Of a stretch of 64,000 bases of DNA, positions 35,562-43,649 are shown piece by piece. The notes beneath the pieces were generated by a model, which did not search any database, was not told the DNA's origin, and saw only the letters and a program-made list of their open reading frames with translations. Positions within the stretch are counted from its first letter, which is position 1. Every line of letters starts with the position of its first letter. Origin of the DNA: Clostridia bacterium (GTDB lineage: Bacteria > Bacillota > Clostridia > TANB77 > CAG-508); assembly GCA_017456555.1 (NCBI GenBank), contig JAFTJF010000008.1:1-64000 (forward strand), read 5' to 3'. A program made the translations under genes and the position numbers.

Positions 35562-35592
35562 TATATCCTTCGTTCGTAGCTTAGTTAAGGTA

Positions 35593-35621
35593 TATACAAA
35601 TTATTTTATTTATGGTATAAT
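35593..35621 (+). promoter_or_regulatory. extended -10 promoter of the 35657-36160 gene
   Basis: TATACA (35593-35598), 17 bases ending TGG, TATAAT (35616-35621). Confidence 0.6.
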
Positions 35622-35656
35622 GGAATCCGAAAAATTTTGGCGGAGGTCATTTTAAG

Positions 35657-36160
35657 ATGAGTTATTCAATTGAATCCGAAAGACTTCTGCTTCGGCCATT
35701 CACAATAGCAGATGCAGAAAGTTATTTTCAAATGACAAGTGATGCTACAATTAGAAAATATGTCCCCTATTGTTGGAATGAGAATCTGGAAGAAACTCAA
35801 GAATTAATCTTGGACTACTATTCCAGAGGTGATTTTACAAGAGATTTCTATGTCGTAATCGAAGACAAAATCTCTCATCAATTAGTTGGAGCAATTATTG
35901 CAGTTGCTTTAAGAACAAAACCATTAGAGCTCGATATGGCAATTTTAATCGATGCTAAGCATCGCCAAAAAGGCTATATGTCTGAAGCGCTTGAAGCTTT
36001 TACTCGGTCTGTTCCCAAACCTGCTTATTTGTCTTTTATGATAGAAAAAGACAATATTGCCTCTCTAAAAACAGTTGCAAAATTACCAAACATTCAAGAA
36101 ATTCCAATATCAGGAAAAACCAAAGAACACGAGAGAGCTTTTGTTTTAGCTCTAAAATAA
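35657..36160 (+). CDS. GNAT N-acetyltransferase, RimJ/RimL type (cassette)
   Basis: The N-terminus SIESERLLLRPFTIADAESYFQM is the standard start of RimJ/RimL-type acetyltransferases. DMAILIDAKHRQKGYMSEALEAF (about residues 94-116) holds the acetyl-CoA binding Q/R-x-x-G/K-x-G/Y loop. The C-terminal DNIASLKTVAKL corresponds to the usual N-x-x-S segment. 167 aa is a little short. Substrate unknown (protein N-termini, amino acids or drugs). It stands alone with its own promoter and a strong terminator (36173-36220). Confidence 0.88.
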   Translation: MSYSIESERLLLRPFTIADAESYFQMTSDATIRKYVPYCWNENLEETQELILDYYSRGDFTRDFYVVIEDKISHQLVGAIIAVALRTKPLELDMAILIDAKHRQKGYMSEALEAFTRSVPKPAYLSFMIEKDNIASLKTVAKLPNIQEIPISGKTKEHERAFVLALK

Positions 36161-36172
36161 CGTAGCACCCCA

Positions 36173-36220
36173 AAACAAAATCCCACTATAAGACTAAGTC
36201 TTGAGTGGGATTTGTTTTTT
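36173..36220 (+). terminator. strong nested intrinsic terminator
   Basis: AAATCCCACT and AGTGGGATTT enclose an inner AAGACT/AGTCTT stem; TTTGTTTTTT follows. Confidence 0.9.
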
Positions 36221-36246
36221 AGACCTGGATATTTCCAAGACTCCAC

Positions 36247-36275
36247 TTGTACTTTACATAAAAATGTGCTATAAT
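36247..36275 (+). promoter_or_regulatory. extended -10 promoter of the 36353-36706 gene
   Basis: TTGTAC (36247-36252), 17 bases ending TGC, TATAAT (36270-36275). Confidence 0.6.
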
Positions 36276-36352
36276 TTGTTTTGGTTAAATTTTTATATTT
36301 TTTCCAAGGCACTAAACATATATATTACACTTCAACAATTGGAGGAATTAAA

Positions 36353-36706
36353 ATGAAACAAGTTAGAGTTAATGTTCAATTGATGGATGAAAACGACGTT
36401 ATTGATTCTTCTTTTGAAGGAATACAATTCACTGGTGTGATGGATGAAAATTTCATCTACGCCAAGCGTACCTACGGCAGTGCTCCGGATTATGTTCAAA
36501 TCCCTATCAGCAGCACACATGAAGCAACAGATGAATATACCCTTCTTCCCGGATTCGCCACAAAGGAATTGAGAATCCCCAAAAACTCTGTGGAAAATTT
36601 AAGGAAGTTGGATGTGTATTCGACTCTCGAATTCACTGAGAACACAAAAATTGCCATCGCCACTGCTGTGAAAGCAGAAGAAATGGCATACGCATCCCAA
36701 CATTAA
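36353..36706 (+). CDS. orphan protein of unknown function, 117 aa (cassette)
   Basis: Small soluble protein, strand-rich at the start (KQVRVNVQLMDENDVIDSSF) with IAIATAVKAEEMAYASQH at the end. No family is recognised. ATG 36353 is chosen because GGAGGA lies 7 bases before it; the frame is open from 36281 without an SD. It stands alone with its own promoter and a GC-rich terminator (36718-36755). The coding sequence uses many G/C-ending codons, unlike leuS beside it. Confidence 0.75.
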   Translation: MKQVRVNVQLMDENDVIDSSFEGIQFTGVMDENFIYAKRTYGSAPDYVQIPISSTHEATDEYTLLPGFATKELRIPKNSVENLRKLDVYSTLEFTENTKIAIATAVKAEEMAYASQH

Positions 36707-36717
36707 ACCAAGCTTTT

Positions 36718-36755
36718 CCCTCGTACCACTTCGTACGAGGGATTTCTTTTTATTA
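36718..36755 (+). terminator. intrinsic terminator of the 36353-36706 gene
   Basis: CCCTCGTAC (36718-36726), CACTTC loop, GTACGAGGG (36733-36741), then a T tract. Confidence 0.92.
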
Positions 36756-36809
36756 TCTAAATTACCATTCCCACCCGCTTCTCGCTAGCAATTATATATG
36801 CATAAACAT

Positions 36810-36845
36810 ACAAAAATGACGATACCTTCAAGTATCGTCATTTAT
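36810..36845 (-). terminator. intrinsic terminator of leuS
   Basis: AAATGACGATAC (36814-36825) pairs perfectly with GTATCGTCATTT (36832-36843). Confidence 0.85.
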
Positions 36846-36903
36846 TAATATATAATCAATGCATAATTAGTATATATAAATTATTCACTATAATTCATAT
36901 ATA

Positions 36904-39417
36904 TTATTTTACAACAATATTGTAAATTCTACCTTTTACATAAATTTCTTTAACAACTGTCTTTCCATCAATTGCTTTTTGAACAGATTCATTAGCTGCT
37001 ACAACAGCTTTTACTTCTTCTTCAGAAGCTTCTTTTGCTACTAAAACAACAGCTTTTACTTTACCATTTAATTGAACTGGTATTTCAATTTCATCATCAA
37101 TTGTTTTTGCTTCATCATATGTTGGCCAAGGTGTTTCATTAATTGTTTTTGACTCTCCTAAAATAGAGAATAACTCTTCTGTCATATGAGGTGCAAATGG
37201 ATTTAATAATTGTAAGAATGTTTTATATTCAGCTTTATTAATAACTTTATCTTTGTAGAATTCATTTGTCATTTTCATAAATTCAGCTACAGATGTATTA
37301 AATTTCATTTCTTCAATATCTGAAGTTACTTTTTTGATTGCTTTATGCATCATTTTTTCATGTTCTTTAGAATATTCTTCTCCATCAACTAAAATTTCTT
37401 GCATATTCCATACTCTGTCTAAGAATTTACCACATCCACGAATTGATTCCATAGACCATGGAGCTGTTTGATCAAATGGTCCCATAAACATTTCATAAAC
37501 TCTGAATGTATCTGCACCAAATTCATTTACTATATCATCAGGATTTATAACATTTCCTTTTGATTTAGACATTTTTTCTCCGTTTGTTCCTAAAATCATA
37601 CCATGAGAAGTACGTTTTTGATATGGTTCTTTAGTTGGAACTACTCCGATATCATATAAGAATTTGTGCCAGAATCTTGAATATAATAAGTGAAGTGTTG
37701 TATGTTCCATACCACCATTATACCAATCAATTGGTGACCAATATTCTAATGCTTCTTTTGAAGCTAAAGCTTCATCATTATGAGCATCCATATATCTTAA
37801 GAAATACCAAGATGAACCAGCCCATTGAGGCATTGTATCTGTTTCTCTTTTAGCATCTTTACCGCAGCATGGACATTTAGTTTTAATCCATTCTGTTTGT
37901 TTTGCTAGAGGTGATTCTCCATTTTCACCTGGTTCATAATCTTCAATATCTGGTAATACTAAAGGAAGTTCTGATTCTGGAATTGGATTCCATCCACAAT
38001 CTTCACAATAAACCATAGGAATTGGTTCTCCCCAATATCTTTGACGAGAAAATACCCAATCTCTTAATTTGTAATTTACTTTTCTTTCACCTAATTTATT
38101 TTCTTCAATATATTGAATTGCTTTTTCAATTGCTTCTTTACTTGGTAATCCATTTAAAAATCCTGAATTTACAGAAATTCCATTTTCAACATCTGTAAAT
38201 GCTTCTTTCATATAAGCAGGATCATTTTCTTCATTATTTCCATCATTAAATAAAGCAATAAATTTTGCTTCTAATTCTTCTTGTAATTGACCACATTCTG
38301 TATCTGCTTTAGGCATAATAACAGGTTTTACTGGTAAATTGAATTTTCTAGCAAATTCAAAATCTCTATCATCATGAGCTGGAACAGCCATAATAGCACC
38401 AGTTCCATATGTTATTAAAACATAGTCTGAAATCCAAACTGGAATTTCTTCGTTTGTTAATGGATTAATAGCTTTAATTCCTTTAATTTCAACACCTGTT
38501 TTCTCTTTATTTAATTCTGCTCTTTCAAAATCAGATTTTAAAGCAGCTCTTTCTTTATAAGCATTTACTTCTTCTAAGTTTGTAATTTTGTCTGCATATT
38601 TTTTAATTACTTCATGTTCCGGAGCAACAACCATATATGTAGCACCAAATATTGTATCTGGTCTTGTTGTGTAGATTAATAGATTAGAATCTAATTCTTC
38701 TCCATTTGCAGCTAATTTAAAATTAACTTCTGCACCTTCGCTTCTTCCTATCCAGTTTGTTTGTTGTGCTTTTATTTTATCTAAGAAATCTAAATCTTCT
38801 AAATCATCAATTAATCTTTGAGCATATTCTGTTATTTTTAACATCCATTGTGATTTTTCTTTTTGAACAACTGGACTTCCACATCTTTCACAAACACCAT
38901 TTACAACTTCTTCGTTAGCTAAACCAACTTTACATCCTGTACAGAAGTTTATTGGCATTGTAGCTTTATAAGCTAAACCTTTTTTGTATAGTTGGATAAA
39001 TATCCATTGTGTCCATTTATAATAGCTTGGATCTGTTGTGTTTACTTCTCTTGACCAGTCAAAAGAAAATCCTAATGCTTTTAATTGCTCTCTAAAGTGA
39101 TTTATATTATTTTCTGTTGTTATTTTTGGATGAACATGATTTTTTATCGCATAATTTTCAGCTGGGAGTCCGAAAGCATCAAAACCAATTGGATATAAAA
39201 CATTGTATCCTTCCATTCTTTTCTTTCTAGCAATAATATCTAGAGCAGTGTAACTTCTAGGATGTCCTACATGAAGACCTTGTCCTGAAGGATATGGGAA
39301 TTCAATTAATCCATACCATTTTTTCTTGTTACTAAAATCTTGTTTTGCATTAAATGTACCTTCACGATACCATTTTTCTTGCCATTTTTCCTCAATTTCT
39401 TTAAAATTATACGCCAT
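36904..39417 (-). CDS. leuS: leucyl-tRNA synthetase
   Basis: Class I synthetase with editing domain. HIGH motif [20 protein letters not shown] (about residues 40-59), zinc-like [21 protein letters not shown] (about 160-180), editing motif [22 protein letters not shown] loop [10 protein letters not shown] (about 585-594) and C-terminal anticodon-binding domain. ATG 39417 is chosen because the protein starts [13 protein letters not shown] as usual and GGGAGA precedes it; the open frame to 39468 is rejected. 837 aa is typical. No T-box is visible upstream. Confidence 0.97.
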   Translation of the reverse strand: MAYNFKEIEEKWQEKWYREGTFNAKQDFSNKKKWYGLIEFPYPSGQGLHVGHPRSYTALDIIARKKRMEGYNVLYPIGFDAFGLPAENYAIKNHVHPKITTENNINHFREQLKALGFSFDWSREVNTTDPSYYKWTQWIFIQLYKKGLAYKATMPINFCTGCKVGLANEEVVNGVCERCGSPVVQKEKSQWMLKITEYAQRLIDDLEDLDFLDKIKAQQTNWIGRSEGAEVNFKLAANGEELDSNLLIYTTRPDTIFGATYMVVAPEHEVIKKYADKITNLEEVNAYKERAALKSDFERAELNKEKTGVEIKGIKAINPLTNEEIPVWISDYVLITYGTGAIMAVPAHDDRDFEFARKFNLPVKPVIMPKADTECGQLQEELEAKFIALFNDGNNEENDPAYMKEAFTDVENGISVNSGFLNGLPSKEAIEKAIQYIEENKLGERKVNYKLRDWVFSRQRYWGEPIPMVYCEDCGWNPIPESELPLVLPDIEDYEPGENGESPLAKQTEWIKTKCPCCGKDAKRETDTMPQWAGSSWYFLRYMDAHNDEALASKEALEYWSPIDWYNGGMEHTTLHLLYSRFWHKFLYDIGVVPTKEPYQKRTSHGMILGTNGEKMSKSKGNVINPDDIVNEFGADTFRVYEMFMGPFDQTAPWSMESIRGCGKFLDRVWNMQEILVDGEEYSKEHEKMMHKAIKKVTSDIEEMKFNTSVAEFMKMTNEFYKDKVINKAEYKTFLQLLNPFAPHMTEELFSILGESKTINETPWPTYDEAKTIDDEIEIPVQLNGKVKAVVLVAKEASEEEVKAVVAANESVQKAIDGKTVVKEIYVKGRIYNIVVK

Positions 39418-39456
39418 AGCTTTCTCTCCCTTTTCTATTGAATTTCGATAGCAAGT

Positions 39457-39485
39457 ATTATATACCAAAAATATAGCATTTTCAA
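39457..39485 (-). promoter_or_regulatory. promoter of leuS
   Basis: On the minus strand TTGAAA (39485-39480), 17 bases, TATAAT (39462-39457). Confidence 0.75.
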
Positions 39486-39541
39486 GGTTTTATATATAAT
39501 TAATTCTTTGTTTTTTATTTATACATCTCCTTATATTAGTA

Positions 39542-39585
39542 TAAAAAATAAAAGTAATAGACTGTTATACTCATCTACTACTTTT
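39542..39585 (-). terminator. terminator of the 39629-40732 gene
   Basis: AAAAGTAATAGA (39550-39561) and TCTACTACTTTT (39574-39585) pair with one G-U; T-rich sequence follows on the minus strand. Confidence 0.7.
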
Positions 39586-39628
39586 ACTTCTATAATTTTT
39601 ATATTGAATTATTTATTTTACTATATAT

Positions 39629-40732
39629 TTATCTTGTCATTTCTTGTTCTAATCCTTTAATACTTAACAATGGATTTTTTTGAGTGCATTTTTCTAAATT
39701 AGCTTTCATTTTTTCAATTAATTTTCTTTGATATTCAGGATTTTTTAAAACATCTTCTAAAGTATCTCTAACATATGGATATGCTCTTTCATAAATTTGT
39801 CCACCTGTTTTTGAAGTCAAATCATAATCTTGAGCAACAACATCTCTCATTGCATAAGTGAAAGAATCTGTTAAAGCATTACTTAATAAAGTATTATAAC
39901 TCGGATCAATCCATTCTTTTTCTCCATTCATTTTTTCATAACACGCTTTATTTTTGATACCTTCCGGTGGATTAGGTACAGCTTTTACATCAGGTGCATA
40001 TCCAATATAACCATCAACATTTCTCATAAAAGGATTCATATTTTTAGAGCCTTCAAATAATTGAGGATATTTTTGTCTAGTTCTTTGAATTGTTTGAATA
40101 ACTCTATTCATTTCTTTTGGCTCTGATGATACATAAAAAACAAATTGTTCTGATCTTCTTTTTGACGAAGCTTGTTCATCAGTACAAAATTTAAAATAAT
40201 ATGGGTCATCTCCAAATTCTTCATAAAATTTTCCTGCAAGCTCTGCAATATTTTCTCTTTTACAATTAATATATAATCTTCTATCTGTATTACTTCCATC
40301 CCTTTGATTTTGAATATGCCTGAAATTGATATATTCTTTTCCTTGTGGCTGATTTCTTACATTGACACGCTTATCTCTCATCACTCTGTTTATAAAATTA
40401 GCTTCATTTTGTAAATTATTCCCCTGATTACTTGTATCCATTCCACATAATGATGTTAAAATAGAATACGAATCAAAAGTTCTACCATCATTATATTGTT
40501 TCATCATAGCATATAAATATTGTTGCAATGCTGATTCAATTGTATTAGGCTCTGGCATATAATTTGTTTTTTGTGGTTGTGGAGTGTAATTTACCTTAAT
40601 ACTATCTAATCCATTACCAGCAATACCTTGATTTGTTGCATATGGTGTTGTTGCCTTTGGCTCTATCTGTGCTTCTGGCAAAGCTTCTTTTTTTCCAAAT
40701 AATTTACTTTTTATAAAATCCCAAAAACTCAT
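39629..40732 (-). CDS. protein of unknown function with weak HopA1-like region, 367 aa
   Basis: No firm family. Residues 1-70 are low complexity (Pro/Gln/Asn/Thr). The middle part, RRLYINCKRENIAELAGKFY, then DPYYFKFCTDE and SEQFVFYVSS (about residues 150-210), resembles the RVYLN...KFK...R.D..vlY pattern of HopA1-fold proteins, judged by eye only. The C-terminal part (SFTYAMRDVVAQDYD, ending in a Lys-rich helix) is uncharacterised. No signal peptide or membrane helix. It is monocistronic, with SD AGAGG before ATG 40732. Confidence 0.7.
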   Translation of the reverse strand: MSFWDFIKSKLFGKKEALPEAQIEPKATTPYATNQGIAGNGLDSIKVNYTPQPQKTNYMPEPNTIESALQQYLYAMMKQYNDGRTFDSYSILTSLCGMDTSNQGNNLQNEANFINRVMRDKRVNVRNQPQGKEYINFRHIQNQRDGSNTDRRLYINCKRENIAELAGKFYEEFGDDPYYFKFCTDEQASSKRRSEQFVFYVSSEPKEMNRVIQTIQRTRQKYPQLFEGSKNMNPFMRNVDGYIGYAPDVKAVPNPPEGIKNKACYEKMNGEKEWIDPSYNTLLSNALTDSFTYAMRDVVAQDYDLTSKTGGQIYERAYPYVRDTLEDVLKNPEYQRKLIEKMKANLEKCTQKNPLLSIKGLEQEMTR

Positions 40733-40849
40733 TTTTTCCTCTTTATGTTCTTATATTTATAATTAATTTTAACAAATAAGTACTTATAAGTCTATTTCAA
40801 ACATATTTCATTTTTTATAACATTGTTTTAAGTTAACGTTAGTCCTTTT

Positions 40850-40878
40850 TTGACTATTTATGTATACTGTGGTATAAT
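40850..40878 (+). promoter_or_regulatory. extended -10 promoter of the 40947-41213 gene
   Basis: TTGACT (40850-40855), 17 bases, TATAAT (40873-40878), TGG before the -10. Positions 40858-40878 match 3877-3897 in 19 of 21 bases. Confidence 0.8.
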
Positions 40879-40946
40879 ATAAATGTAGGAATTCATGAAA
40901 TTTGTGACAATAAATTGTCACTCACAACGCAAAGGAGATTACATTT

Positions 40947-41213
40947 ATGAGCATGAACAATAAGAACATTGAAAACTGTAACGCACGCAAAATCTACGGC
41001 TTCTTCCCTGAGGTTTCCGGCAATCTCTGCCGTGTCGACATCGACTCCAACTGGGTCAAGGAAAATGTCAACACGTACAAGCACCTTGGTTTCGACCATG
41101 ATAAGTGCCACGCCGAACTGTCCACTGTGGTAAACCATCCTACGTTCCACTGGACCAGCCCTGAGATGAAGAAAGAATTCTTCAAGGATATCAAGTCCTA
41201 TTTTACTGCGTAA
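40947..41213 (+). CDS. orphan GC-richer protein, 88 aa (cassette)
   Basis: Small soluble protein with several Cys, His and Trp residues (NCNARKIYGFFPEVSGNLC..., then GFDHDKCHAEL and HPTFHWTSPEM). No family is recognised. The Cys/His residues could bind metal, but spacing does not fit a known ribbon. ATG 40947 has AAAGGAG 9 bases upstream. It has its own promoter (40850-40878) and terminator (41223-41250) and is distinctly G+C-richer than leuS or the 39629 gene. Confidence 0.78.
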   Translation: MSMNNKNIENCNARKIYGFFPEVSGNLCRVDIDSNWVKENVNTYKHLGFDHDKCHAELSTVVNHPTFHWTSPEMKKEFFKDIKSYFTA

Positions 41214-41222
41214 CAGCCCTTG

Positions 41223-41250
41223 CCTCCGCGAACTTTCGCGGAGGTTTTTC
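41223..41250 (+). terminator. intrinsic terminator of the 40947-41213 gene
   Basis: CCTCCGCGAA (41223-41232) pairs with TTCGCGGAGG (41235-41244), then TTTTTCC and T-rich sequence. Confidence 0.93.
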
Positions 41251-41291
41251 CTTTTATAAACAATTTTCTTATATAAAATACAGCAAATTTA

Positions 41292-41326
41292 ACATAACAA
41301 AAAGGCAGCGGAAATCCGCTGCCTTT
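41292..41326 (-). terminator. intrinsic terminator of the adenylate kinase gene
   Basis: AAAGGCAGCGGA (41301-41312) pairs perfectly with TCCGCTGCCTTT (41315-41326); TTTTTG follows on the minus strand. Confidence 0.9.
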
Positions 41327-41334
41327 GTTGCTGT

Positions 41335-41973
41335 TTAATACATACACATCACGTTCTTGAAAGAATCCTCTGCACTATGTGCATTGTTGTCAATCTTGTG
41401 GAATTCTGCTCCAGCCTCAATAAGAGTTTTCAGAATCGGAGGAGTCTGTTCATTATACTGAGCAAGTCTCTTTCTTACGATACTCTCTTCATCGTCATCT
41501 CTTTTAACAAGAGGGGCACCACAGTCGTCGCACACGCCTTCCACCTTAGGTGGGTTGAAATCGTTGAGTGTGTAAGGCTTCTTACATTTACTGCAGATAA
41601 TTCTGTCTTTTGCACGCTGAACCACGACTTCGTCGTCAACGTGAAGTTCTACAACTGCGTCAGGTACATGTCCCATAGCAACCATTGCGGCCGCCTGCGC
41701 TGCTGTACGAGGGAATCCGTTACAAATAACGGTCTTGGTTGCGGATTCGAGTTCCTTTGCAACAATGGAAAGGATGATGTCATCAGGAACAAGATCTCCT
41801 GCCTTCATGATTGCATCAATTCTTTCCCAAAGTTCAGGATCGGTTTCTCTCACCTTTCTGAGAAGATTACTCATCGCCAAAACCTGGAATCTGTCTTCTC
41901 TTCCCTTCATGAACTTGTCGAGCCGTGTATCCTTTCCAGCTCCGTTCTTTCCAGTTAATACAATTGTACTCAT
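41335..41973 (-). CDS. adk: adenylate kinase with zinc LID domain (cassette)
   Basis: Converts ATP + AMP to two ADP. The P-loop reads GKNGAGKDTR (residues 8-17), where most adenylate kinases have GPPGAGKGT. VICNGFPRTAAQA (about 85-97) is the NMP-binding motif. The LID holds CSKCKKPYTLNDFNPPKVEG...CDDC (about 126-150), a four-Cys zinc site, followed by KRDDDEESIVRKRL. 212 aa is normal. SD AAGGAGG precedes ATG 41973. It stands alone and is the most G+C-rich gene seen (34 of 60 bases at 41641-41700). Adk is normally in the ribosomal spc region. Confidence 0.92.
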   Translation of the reverse strand: MSTIVLTGKNGAGKDTRLDKFMKGREDRFQVLAMSNLLRKVRETDPELWERIDAIMKAGDLVPDDIILSIVAKELESATKTVICNGFPRTAAQAAAMVAMGHVPDAVVELHVDDEVVVQRAKDRIICSKCKKPYTLNDFNPPKVEGVCDDCGAPLVKRDDDEESIVRKRLAQYNEQTPPILKTLIEAGAEFHKIDNNAHSAEDSFKNVMCMY

Positions 41974-42023
41974 CTAAAAAACGCCTCCTTCTAAAATTGT
42001 CTAATGCTAAAATGAGCAGAGCA

Positions 42024-42052
42024 ATTATATCACCATTTTATGAAAACCGCAA
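42024..42052 (-). promoter_or_regulatory. extended -10 promoter of the adenylate kinase gene
   Basis: On the minus strand TTGCGG (42052-42047), 17 bases ending TGA, TATAAT (42029-42024). Confidence 0.6.
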
Positions 42053-42185
42053 CCCTAAAGTGTTTAAATACCAACTTTTTATCTTATTTAATTTATAATT
42101 TTATTTCATATAAACTTTTTAAATAAAAACTCCAACAATTAACTTAATTATATATATCAAAAACTTCTAATCATATTAATATTTT

Positions 42186-42238
42186 TTCCAAAAAAATAAA
42201 AACCTCAAATACTAAATAAATTTAATACTTAAAGTTTT
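42186..42238 (-). terminator. terminator of infC-rpmI-rplT
   Basis: Arms 42199-42213 and 42224-42238 pair over about 14 bp with several G-U pairs; a T-rich tract follows on the minus strand. Confidence 0.65.
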
Positions 42239-42266
42239 CATTCTTTATTTTTTTTACTTAATTTAA

Positions 42267-42617
42267 TTAAGCTTTTTTTGCAATTTCAGCTAATTCTGTA
42301 AAAGCTTTAGCGTCTGATACAGCGATTTCAGCTAACATTTTTCTGTTGATTGTTACATTAGCTTTCTTTAATCCTGCGATTAATTTGCTATATGTTAAAC
42401 CATTCATTCTTGCTGCTGCGTTGATTCTTGTAATCCATAATTTTCTGAAATCAGATTTTTTATCTTTTCTTCCTACATATGCATACATTCCAGATTTCAT
42501 AACTGCTTGTTTAGCATTTCTATATCTGTAGTGTTTTGCACCATAGTATCCTTTAGCCATTTTTAATACTTTTTTATGTCTTGCTCTTGTTGTTCTTGCT
42601 GTTTTTACTCTTGCCAT
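42267..42617 (-). CDS. rplT: 50S ribosomal protein L20
   Basis: The start [27 protein letters not shown] and [20 protein letters not shown] are diagnostic for bL20, an early assembly protein. 116 aa is normal. Last gene of infC-rpmI-rplT. In B. subtilis L20 represses this operon through its leader. Confidence 0.98.
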   Translation of the reverse strand: MARVKTARTTRARHKKVLKMAKGYYGAKHYRYRNAKQAVMKSGMYAYVGRKDKKSDFRKLWITRINAAARMNGLTYSKLIAGLKKANVTINRKMLAEIAVSDAKAFTELAEIAKKA

Positions 42618-42650
42618 TTATTTTCAACTCCTTTTCTTTCCAATATCATT

Positions 42651-42854
42651 CTAGTTACCATATGGTAATAATCTTTTAATTCCTGCTTCTACTGTTTTAT
42701 CTGCATAAGCATTTTGTACTTTTCCTGTTTTTCTTTGTCTTGCTGTTTTTGTAGCTAAACGGTGTCTTCTGTTAGCTTTTGTTCTTTTTACTTTTTCTGT
42801 AGCTGTATAAGAATATCTTTTCTTTGCAGCTTTATTTGTTTTTAATTTTGGCAT
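42651..42854 (-). CDS. rpmI: 50S ribosomal protein L35
   Basis: MPKLKTNKAAKKRYSYTATEKVKR and RRHRLATKTARQRK mark bL35. ATG 42854 is chosen because the family starts MPKxKT and GGGAG lies 8 bases upstream; the frame is open to 42872. 67 aa is normal. Confidence 0.97.
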   Translation of the reverse strand: MPKLKTNKAAKKRYSYTATEKVKRTKANRRHRLATKTARQRKTGKVQNAYADKTVEAGIKRLLPYGN

Positions 42855-42875
42855 CTTGAAATCTCCCTTCATTTT

Positions 42876-43385
42876 TTATACTTTTTTTGATAATATTACA
42901 AACATTGTTTTACCTTCCAAGAATGGCTTTTTCTCAACTGTTGATATGTCAGAAAGATCTTCAACAAATTTATTTAAAACTATTTCACCAGCTTTAACAT
43001 TATTTAATTCTCTTCCTCTAAATCTTACAGTAAATTTTACCTTGTTACCAGCTTCAATAAAGCTTCTAGCATTTTTACTTTTGAATGTAATATCATGTTC
43101 ACCAATATTTGGTGTAACTCTTATCTCTTTTATTTCAACAGTCTTTTGATTTTTTCTAGACTCTTTTTCTTTTTTAGCTTGCTCAAATTTGTATTTTCCA
43201 TAGTTCATTAATTTACAAACTACAGGTTTAGCATTTGGAGCAACTAAAACTAAGTCTAAGTTTGCTTCTTCTGCAAGGTCTAAAGCTTTTTCAATAGAAA
43301 CAACTCCTATTTTCTCTCCTTCAGCACCTATTAATTGGACTTCTTTTTCTTTTATTTGTCCATTGATTGGCAATTCTTGTTTTAT
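42876..43385 (-). CDS. infC: translation initiation factor IF-3, probably starting at AUA
   Basis: IF-3 checks start-codon pairing on the 30S subunit. INGQIKEKEVQLIG, LVAPNAKPVVCKLMNYGKYKFEQAKKE and the C-domain VKFTVRFRGRE are conserved. No ATG or GTG lies near the expected start. TTG at 43373 is possible but is 21 bases from the SD. In frame, ATA at 43385-43383 lies 9 bases after GGAGG (43399-43395) and adds Lys-Gln-Glu-Leu before the conserved part. infC is known to use rare starts such as AUU in E. coli for self-control. I favour AUA. Confidence 0.93.
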   Translation of the reverse strand: MKQELPINGQIKEKEVQLIGAEGEKIGVVSIEKALDLAEEANLDLVLVAPNAKPVVCKLMNYGKYKFEQAKKEKESRKNQKTVEIKEIRVTPNIGEHDITFKSKNARSFIEAGNKVKFTVRFRGRELNNVKAGEIVLNKFVEDLSDISTVEKKPFLEGKTMFVILSKKV

Positions 43386-43540
43386 AGTAAAACACCTCCC
43401 AAAAAAAAAATTTGACTTATTTTAAAAAGTCAAATCCACATACTAATTCATTATAATATATTTATTATTGTTGAATTTTAACCTTATGCTCTTAACTTAA
43501 GATAAGGTGAGAAGTGGATGCTTCTTCTTAAAACATTAAT
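43386..43540 (-). promoter_or_regulatory. infC-rpmI-rplT attenuation leader (L20-leader-like)
   Basis: Between promoter and SD the RNA holds an ACCTTAT/ATAAGGT hairpin (about 43479-43506), a CATCCAC element (about 43513-43519) complementary to GTGGAT (about 43434-43439), and a terminator hairpin at 43411-43436. The GTGGAT pairing would overlap the terminator arm, so the two folds look mutually exclusive. It matches in position and logic the L20 leader of B. subtilis. Confidence 0.6.
43401..43436 (-). terminator. terminator in the infC leader
   Basis: On the minus strand TTTGACTT, an A/T loop and AAGTCAAA, then ten T just before the SD. Confidence 0.85.
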
Positions 43541-43569
43541 ATATTACTACTTTTTTCACCAATTGTCAA
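43541..43569 (-). promoter_or_regulatory. promoter of infC-rpmI-rplT
   Basis: On the minus strand TTGACA (43569-43564), 17 bases, TAATAT (43546-43541). Confidence 0.55.
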
Positions 43570-43595
43570 GCATTTTATTGAATTTTATTTAAATA

Positions 43596-43628
43596 CATAA
43601 AAAAACCTTTTCTCTAAGGAAAAGGTTT
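43596..43628 (-). terminator. terminator of the 43650-44267 gene
   Basis: AAACCTTTTC (43603-43612) pairs with GAAAAGGTTT (43619-43628); T-rich sequence follows on the minus strand. Confidence 0.85.
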
Positions 43629-43649
43629 CTAAATTTATTATTTACAAAT

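Noticed and set aside
40994..41194. Minus-strand frames opposite the 88-aa cassette gene
   Set aside because: No SD, no promoter in that direction, and the plus-strand promoter, SD and terminator are excellent.
41377..41977. Plus-strand frames of 80-193 codons opposite adenylate kinase
   Set aside because: Shadows produced by the higher G+C of adk; no homology-like pattern and no SD.
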